Assembly: GCA_027422505.1 (NCBI GenBank)
Contig: JAPQWV010001407.1
Coordinates: 1-64,000, forward strand
Direction: 5' to 3'
From: Craterostigma plantagineum
Taxonomy: Eukaryota > Streptophyta > Magnoliopsida > Lamiales > Linderniaceae
Length of the DNA: 64,000 bases
The notes beneath the pieces are model-generated. The model was given only the letters and a program-made list of their open reading frames with translations, searched no databases and was not told the DNA's origin. This document shows, one piece after another, positions 57,400 to 64,000 of this stretch. Positions within the stretch are counted from its first letter, which is position 1; each line of letters starts with the position of its first letter. Position numbers and translations under genes: made by a program.

Positions 57400-58144
57400 G
57401 GAGTCCAGAAACATTAGGAACCAGCTTGCTTATTACAGTTATTCTAATCTAAGTGATATAATCACAAATGTCTTTGCATCGTTTGGTGTGTTTCCATCTA
57501 TCCCCTGTAACAACAGCTTTCGTCTGTTTTACAGATGTATAATAAAAGTATTAATAAAAGTCTCTATACTGGATTCTCTTACTCTCGTGTCGTTAGCATG
57601 ATTGTGCCTATGCTGCTACTTCCTTTACCATCCAGAAATATTGAAAACTTACGCAAAAGAAAAGGTATTCAGAAAAGGAACTTCAAGAATAACAGTGTCG
57701 CGATATCCCGTTTATACAGAGAGCTAGTAATCACATTGCAAGAATGGCCACTAAACTAATATCCATTTACCTCACAACATCATCAGAAAAGAAGCACATG
57801 TATAAACCACAAACAAATTAGCTTAAAGATAACCCCTTGACATAGATATTCTTCAAGATTTGATAACAGAGATGGCTATACTATGATGTCCCTCTCAACA
57901 TGAGAGTTATATTATGATCTCAGAACTCACTCAAGTTAATATCATCACAAAGTAATTCATTAGTTAGTAGGTTAACAAACAATTGAAGAAATATAATCAT
58001 AGAAGGAAGCAAAACAAAAGAAGAATGTTGATCATACGTTCATGATACCGGCTCTTAACGTGCAATTACATTACTTGATACAATGAATACACATCAAACG
58101 CAGTAAAAACAAACAACTTGTCATATCCAGAATTTCTACAGCGC

Positions 58145-58891
58145 TCAGTCGAAATTCCATCTTTCTAGAAACACCACGAGCATCGAAAGAGAACGTAAAT
58201 CAAGAAACAGCGTACGCAATCAAAACCCTATGCTCGTCTCCACTGCTCGCAAGTTCAACCACCAACCGCGTGCATACCCTAGTCGACCAGACAACAAATA
58301 TCCCCGTCAAGGCGAAGACAATGGCTCCTCCCTGAGGCAGAAACAACCGAAAGGGCAGACAGAATCACAATTGGAAGCATCGAGTACCCAATCAGGCTAA
58401 AGCACGTGTACATATCCAGATTCCCTGTCCTCCCCGCCAGCATATTAAACACCAAATAACAGAAACATCGAAGCCATGTGTGACCCATCCGAGGATGATC
58501 CCAAAGTGTAGTTTCCCCGCTAAAAGCTGAAACAGACCGAAGGCCATCAGAAATAGAAAGGTCCAGATAGATCAGGGTGCTCGTGGAGATGATGGTTGAT
58601 CTTGAACGGATTGAGGATCGAGAGGTCTTTGGTAGATTTGCCGCGTGTTGATCCGAGTCTTCTAGAAGCGGCGGCTCGTCCTCGAAGGAAGCGGAACCCG
58701 ACGAGATGTACGGAGGAGGTACCGCGGAGGACGTGGCGGCAGCGGCGGAGGACATGTCGAAGGATAGGAAGGGCAGCTGGTCGAAGAGGTGGAGGCAGAA
58801 GGCCGCCGGCTGGAATGGTGCCGTTGCACGGCGCTGCTGCGGCCCGGCGCCGGAGGGAATAATACCGGCGGCACATTGAACTCCTCGCCAT
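58145..58891 (-). CDS. YIP1-family (YIPF5-like) Golgi/ER membrane protein, copy 1
   Basis: YIP1/YIPF proteins are five-pass membrane proteins of ER-Golgi vesicles that interact with Rab GTPases. The N-terminus MAKEFNVPPVLFPPA-like (one A missing at about 58883) is followed by a Ser/Pro-rich cytosolic segment. Then come SASFEDEPPLLEE, a helix SILNPFKIN, and the membrane part: LFQLLAGKLHFGIILGW-like, LYLVFNMLAGR, MYTCFSLIGYSMLPIVILSA, and a C-terminal GLIAYACFLIYVLFSMLVVF-like helix. Single-base breaks at about 58500, 58640 and 58320 shift the frame but conserved segments continue. Apparently intronless over this span, about 245 residues. Confidence 0.85.
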
Positions 58892-60045
58892 CAGATCAGA
58901 TCTCAAATTAGGGTTCTTTTTCCTTTTTTTTTTCTTGTTTTCCTTTTTCTGAGATGGTGCGTGGCGTGGTGCGTGGGGGCGCGTTGTATGTGTCCTGAAG
59001 ACAGAGATGCATAAATATGTTTTTGTTTTTTACTTTCCTATATTTACTTACTTTCGAAGTAATTATATTATCTAAATGGAGACCATAATTTAGCTCTAAA
59101 TAAAAAATGATAATATTGTAATGTAAAGCATACTTTATAGGAATAAAGTAAATGACCCGACATTAATAGGAAGTTTATAATCTATTTCTCCATTTCTTAA
59201 ACAACGTCACACTCTTCATGAAATGGCCCAAAAAAAAAAACAGATTACACTAAATAAACACAGAGGAACATGGGATTATCCACGGATATATAAATTACAC
59301 AGGCAGAAAAATACAGAGGCAAGCTTTTTAAGTTATAACAATTAAGTTGTAATGCACTTATTTCGACTTGGCCCGTCGTAAGAACGAAAACAGAGGCTCT
59401 AAGATTTTAGTAGCCGTTCTCGTCACTTGTAACAACAATTTACATAATGAAATAGAATCAATGTCTTTAACGTTTTCGTCGCATGAAAAAAAAAAAGGGA
59501 ATTACTATTCACAGCACCCTAAAGGACTGTAAAAAGACGATCTTGCCCTTATGGATTTAAATTAATTTAAAAAGAAAAAAACTAACTAAATATATAATTC
59601 TGGTACGAAATACTGAAAACTACATAATGTGATGGGTTCGATCCAAATTCGGGTAGCAAATATGTGGTTGAAAATGCGATATTATTGGATAAATGGAGAA
59701 TCGCGAAAAAAACGATCCCACTCCCAAAAAAGAAGTATCGCAATTGCCTTAAACACCTACAAACACTCCAAAAACGCGAAAGCATGAAAGAAATAGACGC
59801 GTTAAACTATATTACTATGGAAAAGAATGGCACGATAATAAGTTTTTCATAATATTTTTTTCTTATGCATTTTCATAATGTTCAAGGGCACAATTCAGAT
59901 TTCTCCTCATGTAATCCTCTCATCTCTATTGAGTTAATAATAAAATCTTGGTGAGATACTATCATAACCCCAACAAGAAAATCGAACAGAAAGTTGGTGA
60001 TATATTACAGACATCTCAGATTCTCCACAATTATTACCTCATGAT
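58892..60045. other. Intergenic spacer before the second tandem unit
   Basis: The first 100 bp is the YIPF leader and promoter. The rest is AT-rich, with no recognised gene or element, up to the CT microsatellite. Confidence 0.5.
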
Positions 60046-60046
60046 C

Positions 60047-60138
<92 letters not shown>

Positions 60139-60147
60139 CTCTCTCTC
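60046..60147. repeat. Long CT microsatellite at the duplication junction
   Basis: About 100 bases of nearly pure CT with two short breaks. Homology to unit A begins about ten bases after it, inside the GDSL coding sequence. Confidence 0.92.
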
Positions 60148-60157
60148 ATACCTTTAC

Positions 60158-61181
60158 TGTTTAATCCCACAGTCTCCTGCTCGAGCATTCGATTGTGCAT
60201 TTGCGAGAAATTATTCTCTCCTTCGTTGCACTTTTCGTAACCATCGACGAAGGTGGTCCGCGGTAAGCATCCCAAGGACTCGATTCCCACGATGGCTATT
60301 CTCTTTATCCCGAGATTGGGACCCTTGAACGTTGAGAATAATCATCGATGATCACCGATCTCATAAAATCATGCAAACCCTAATTACGAACCCTAATTTA
60401 CGAACGTAGAGAATTGGCGAAGAATGTATACATAGAAGGCAGAGAGATATGTGCAATTAATGATCATTCTAGTTTCTTACCTCCGTGGCCCTTGTTTTCC
60501 AGGTAAGTTGAATAGTCATTGCCCGCTAGAGAAACGAGGCGAGGGAAGAGCTGAGATCATGCGATGTATAGGCGTTTTCTCGATGAGTCGTTGGAAGAAA
60601 TCGATCTGAGCTGTCATGTTCGGTCCTCGGACGTGCGTGTCGAACACGCCGTCCCCCGTGTGCAAATTGACGCCATGTAATAACATTGTTTTGGCTTTGG
60701 GATCTATGTAGTAATCGCTCTTCGTTAGCAGTTGGTAGGGCATCGGCGATCTTATGCCAAGAAAATTTAGCTGCACGGCGTGATCTCAATACTTGGAATT
60801 GTAAAAAAAAATAAATCATACGTAAGCATTAAACGATGCATGTACCTGCGTAATCGGTGAGAACTCGACCATCTGAGAATCTCCCAGAAAGTTTTCCAGG
60901 AAAAAATCACGCCCTACCGCGATTTCCACGCCTGGGAGGCTGAAATTGGTGAGTTGCCCGTGTCTGCCTATGAGTCTCCAAATACGAAGAGCTTCTTCAC
61001 TTTCCGCCTCGATCAGCATCTGCAAATACGTACCGATAAAGGAGAATGCATATTTATCCAAGCTCGAATAAATGATTTTCGAATATTCGAAGAAGAAAAT
61101 GCGATAAGCAACCTGCACGAAGAAATAGAGCATAACGAGGACGAGGTAGATGGTGAATGATGATCTCCAGCGAAGATCCAT
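60158..61181 (-). pseudogene. GDSL esterase/lipase, copy 2, C-terminally truncated
   Basis: It starts MDLRWRSSFTIYLVLVMLYF (signal peptide) at 61181, keeps the FGDSYADTGNS region at about 60955-61000, NFLGIRSPMPYQLLTKSDYY and IDPKAKTMLLHGVN at about 60660-60770, and the GIESLGCLPRTTF / EKCNEGE stretch at about 60200-60290. Homology then stops at about 60158, before the D-x-x-H block that copy 1 has, and reads into the CT repeat. The catalytic His is therefore lost and it should not be an active esterase. Here the GIESLGCLP segment is in frame, whereas copy 1 shows a shift at that point, so the two copies correct each other. Confidence 0.8.
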
Positions 61182-62334
61182 ATAGTGAAATCAAAGAGAT
61201 TCCATGTCACTGAGAAAATACGTAGATGTAAATTAGTGTTGGTATATGTTAGATGTCTTAGTTAACTACCAGGTTCTTGTAACCCCTCTAATCTGGAAGA
61301 GCAAAATACGAACAGTAGTTAGGGAAACTCAGGATATATAAAAATTAGATCAATACTTAAATTTTAGATCTTGAATATGATGTATTAAACACTTTAAATG
61401 AAAGTAAATTAATCATGTATTTTACGAAACAAATACTGAATTAGTTGGATAACCAGATCGAACAGTAAATTACTAGCCAATATCAGACCACATGAACAAA
61501 TGGGTAATTTTCCGGATTGGATAATCCATACCCGGAAATTGACCGGAAGTTCAAAATTTCATGTAATATACAAATCAATAAAGACACTTTTTTTTTGGAA
61601 AAAAAAAAGAGTATGCAACGCAGTATATAGATTCTAATTTCTCCTTAAATTACTCTGAATGCGACAAATTGTATCTACACTCAAAGATTGTAAAATGATT
61701 CAAATAAATTGTATGAATGACCCAAACATAGCAAGCAAGCAAATCAAGGCAAGCACGTTATCTGTTCCAGTACACGACATCAGACATCTTCCTCATTTGT
61801 TCGTTCTTCGAAAATCGGCGCATTTCCGAAAGCCCACATAAGAATGCCAGTTTAGCAATTCATGGTGGCGAAACACGCATCATATCACGATTCCATCGCA
61901 GACAAAGTGAAGTTAAAGCATACAAGCACGAATTTCATCAATGCATAAAAAGCAAAAAAATAAGGCTTTGCAGGCGAGGTTTCGCTCAACTTCGCAAGTC
62001 TCGTGTTGCATCCATAACTCCATCTTTTTCCTTGTTCAGACGCTATATAAATAAGGTACCCCTGCCTCAAACATCTACAAACACAGCTCTCCCTATTTGA
62101 AGATTTCATATTAGCTCTAAACAGGTTCTCTTCTAATTTCCAGCGTCATGGTTATCATCCAAGTTGCATGCATAACATAAAACATACATACTTATACACA
62201 CGCACATACACAAGCACTCTAAACCAAGTAAATCAATAAATGTTTTAATGGGGGTAAAATGTGAAATACCTTTGCTTTATTGGTTTAGTACCTGACTTCG
62301 ATCTTGCGTTGCTTCGCAGACTTTTGGCTCAGCA

Positions 62335-62546
62335 ATGGAGGAACAGAACAAAAGGCTGTTCGAGCAAAACTGCCAGATAGTTGTGCCAACGAAATACTGA
62401 GGAGGAAGCAGAACAGCTCAGAAAGGAGAACAGGCTCTGTCAGCTGCAATAAGGCGCAGGGAGCAAACAACAGTGAGTCTGAGCTCCAGCCCCAAACCGC
62501 CCCAGTGACGAACCACCTATCTCGCAGCAAAGGAACTAAACAATGA
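62335..62546 (+). CDS. LITTLE ZIPPER-like microprotein, copy 2
   Basis: The counterpart of 57182-57399. It starts MEEQNKRLFEQNCQIV, and the zipper residues and HLSRSKGTKQ end are recognisable. It is about seven bases shorter in total, with small gaps at about 62388, 62405, 62430 and 62462 that shift the frame. A TATAAATA box lies at about 62045. Either it is a decaying paralogue or the sequence here is less accurate. Confidence 0.65.
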
Positions 62547-63295
62547 GGAGTCCAGAAACATTAGGACCAGCTTGCTTATTACCAGTTATTCTATCTAAGT
62601 GATATAATCACAAATGTCTTTTGCATCGTTTGCTGTGTTTCCATCTATCCCCTGTAACAACAGCTTTCGTCTGTTTTACAGATGCTTATAATAAAAGTAA
62701 TTAATAGAAGTCTCTATACTGGCTTCTCTTACTCTCGTATCGTTAGCATGATTGTGCCTATGCTGCTACTGCCTTTACCATCCAGAAAATATTGTAAACT
62801 TACGCAAAAGAAAAGGTATTCAGAAAAGGAACTTCCAAGAATAACAGTGTCGCGAAATCCCGTTTATACAGAGAGGTAGTAATCAACATTGCAAGAATGG
62901 CCACTAAACTAATTATCCATTTACCTCACACCATCCATCAGAAAAGAAGCACATGTATAAACCACGAAAACAAATTAGCTTAAGATAACCCCTTGACATA
63001 GATATTCTTCAAGATTTGATAAACAGAGATGCTATAATATGATGTCCTCTCAACATGAGAGTTATATTATCATCTCAGTAACTCACTCAAGTTAATATCA
63101 TCACAAAGTAAATTCATTAGTACGTTAACAAACAATTGAAGAAAATATAATCATAGAAGGAAGCAAAACAAAAGAAGAAGTTGATCATACGTCATGATAC
63201 CGGCTCGTAACGTGCAAGTACATACTTGATACAGTGAATACCCATCAACACAGTAAAAGACGAAGAACTTGTCATATCGAGAATTTCTACAGCGC

Positions 63296-64000
63296 TCAGT
63301 CGAAATTCCATCTTTTAGAACACACCAGAGCATCGAAAAGAGAACGTAAATCAAGAAACAAGCGTACGCAATCAAACCCCTATGCTCGTCTCCACTGCTC
63401 GCAAGTTCCACCACCACCGCGTACATACCCTAGTCGACCAGACAACGAAATATCCCCGTCAAGGCGAAGACAATGGCTCCTCCCTGAGGGCAGAAACAAC
63501 GAAAGGGCAGACAGAATCACAATTGGAAGCATCGAGTACACAATCAGGCTAAAACACGTGTACATATCCAGATTCCCCTGATTCCTCCCTGCCAGCATAT
63601 TAAACACCAAATACAGAAACATCGAAGCCATTGTCACCCATCCGAGGATGATCCCAAAGTGTAGTTTCCCCGCTAAGAGCTGAAACAGACCGAAGGCCAT
63701 CAGAAATAGGAAAGGTCCAGAAGATCAGGGTGCTCGTGGAGATGATGGTGATCTTGAACGGATTGAGGATCGAGAGGGTCTTTTGGTAGATTTGCCGCGT
63801 GTTGATTCCGAGTTCTTCTAGAAGCGGCCGGGTCTTCGAAGGAAGCGGAACCCGACGAGATGTACGGAGGAGGTACCCGGAGGACGTGGCGGCAGCGGCG
63901 GAGGACATGTCGAAGGATAGGAAGGGCAGGCTGGTCGAAGAGGTGGAGGCAGAAGCCGCCGGCTGGAATGGTGCCGTTGCACGGCGCTGCTGCGGCCCGG
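63296..64000 (-). CDS. YIP1-family (YIPF5-like) membrane protein, copy 2, N-terminus outside the window
   Basis: It holds MSSAAAATSSG, LEELGINTRQIYQKT, SILNPFKI, LFQLLAGKLHFGIILGWVTM, ASMFLYLVFNMLAGRNQGNL, DMYTCFSLIVYSMLPIVILS and the C-terminal VVELASSGDEHRGLIAYACF-type segment. Its membrane region is less interrupted than in copy 1 and shows the true family sequence there. About the first 15-20 codons lie beyond base 64000. Frame breaks at about 63335, 63500 and 63710. Confidence 0.8.

Larger units (their letters stand above)
55125..60157. repeat. Tandem duplication unit A (GDSL 5' part + ZPR + YIPF)
   Basis: Sequence from about 55125 (CGGTTTAGTCCCAC) to at least 58842 is repeated in the same order and orientation from about 60158, giving a repeat distance of about 5.03 kb. 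The stretch 58910-60157 is the spacer before the second copy. Confidence 0.88.
60158..64000. repeat. Tandem duplication unit B (partial, runs off the window)
   Basis: Matches 55125-58842 in order and orientation, with scattered one-base indels and a few larger differences (e.g. about 60 extra bases near 61210-61270). It ends at the window edge inside the YIPF gene. Confidence 0.88.

Noticed and set aside
60039..60328. Ser/Leu- and Arg/Glu-repeat frames
   Set aside because: They are translations of the CT tract. Only the short GIESLGCLP part belongs to the GDSL gene.
1..64000. CRISPR arrays, bacterial operons, organellar insertions or viral genes
   Set aside because: The window shows spliced plant genes throughout; no regularly spaced repeats, organellar genes or viral proteins were seen.
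1..64000. tRNA and rRNA genes
   Set aside because: No A/B-box cloverleaf or rRNA sequence was recognised by eye; a tRNA scan was not possible, so small ones could be missed.

Overview
The window is nuclear DNA of a flowering plant, most likely a dicot. Evidence: GT-AG introns, a PAL gene with its intron in the conserved Arg codon, an APETALA2-type gene carrying a miR172 site, a DEMETER/ROS1 DNA glycosylase, a full-size PDR/ABCG transporter and a plant-type snRNA promoter. The PAL N-terminus hints at an asterid, possibly Lamiales, but that is only an impression. I see no organellar, bacterial or viral gene.

Layout. 0.26-2.1 kb: REVEILLE-type MYB (+). 3.1-5.3 kb: APETALA2/TOE-type factor with a miR172 site (+). 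6.5-7.1 kb: Mutator-like MITE with an 11-bp target duplication. 7.2-7.4 kb: U5 snRNA gene with upstream element, TATA box, Sm site and 3' box (+). 7.6-8.3 kb: likely LTR remnant. 11.3-13.6 kb: PAL (+). 14.6-14.9 kb: SIAMESE-related CDK inhibitor (-). 15.3-15.7 kb: inverted-repeat element. 16.3-18.9 kb: SEX4/DSP4 phosphoglucan phosphatase (-). 19.2-30.3 kb: a tandem triplication; each unit holds an intact V-ATPase subunit G gene (+), and the DUF668 gene (-) is whole only in the last unit and truncated in the first two. 33.9-40.4 kb: DEMETER/ROS1-like glycosylase, about 19 exons (+). 40.9-41.3 kb: unrecognised 139-residue ORF (-). 42.5-49.7 kb: PDR/ABCG transporter (-) with two hairpin MITEs and other repeats in its introns. 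51.4-53.3 kb: PLS-class PPR protein (-). 53.6-54.4 kb: CCH/ATX1-like copper chaperone (-). 54.8-58.9 kb: GDSL lipase (-), LITTLE ZIPPER microprotein (+) and YIPF-type Golgi protein (-). From about 60.16 kb these are repeated as a second tandem unit that starts inside the GDSL gene, right after a long CT microsatellite, and runs off the window.

The genes are ordinary, largely unrelated plant genes rather than one pathway. The most interesting structures are the two local tandem duplications, each cutting through a gene, the U5 snRNA locus beside a MITE, and the small ZPR genes.

A caution: most long genes (PAL, AP2, RVE, DME, PPR, GDSL, YIPF, ZPR) are interrupted by isolated one-base indels while every motif around the break stays conserved. 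I read these as uncorrected assembly errors, not gene decay, so coding spans are given as gene spans and the breaks are noted.
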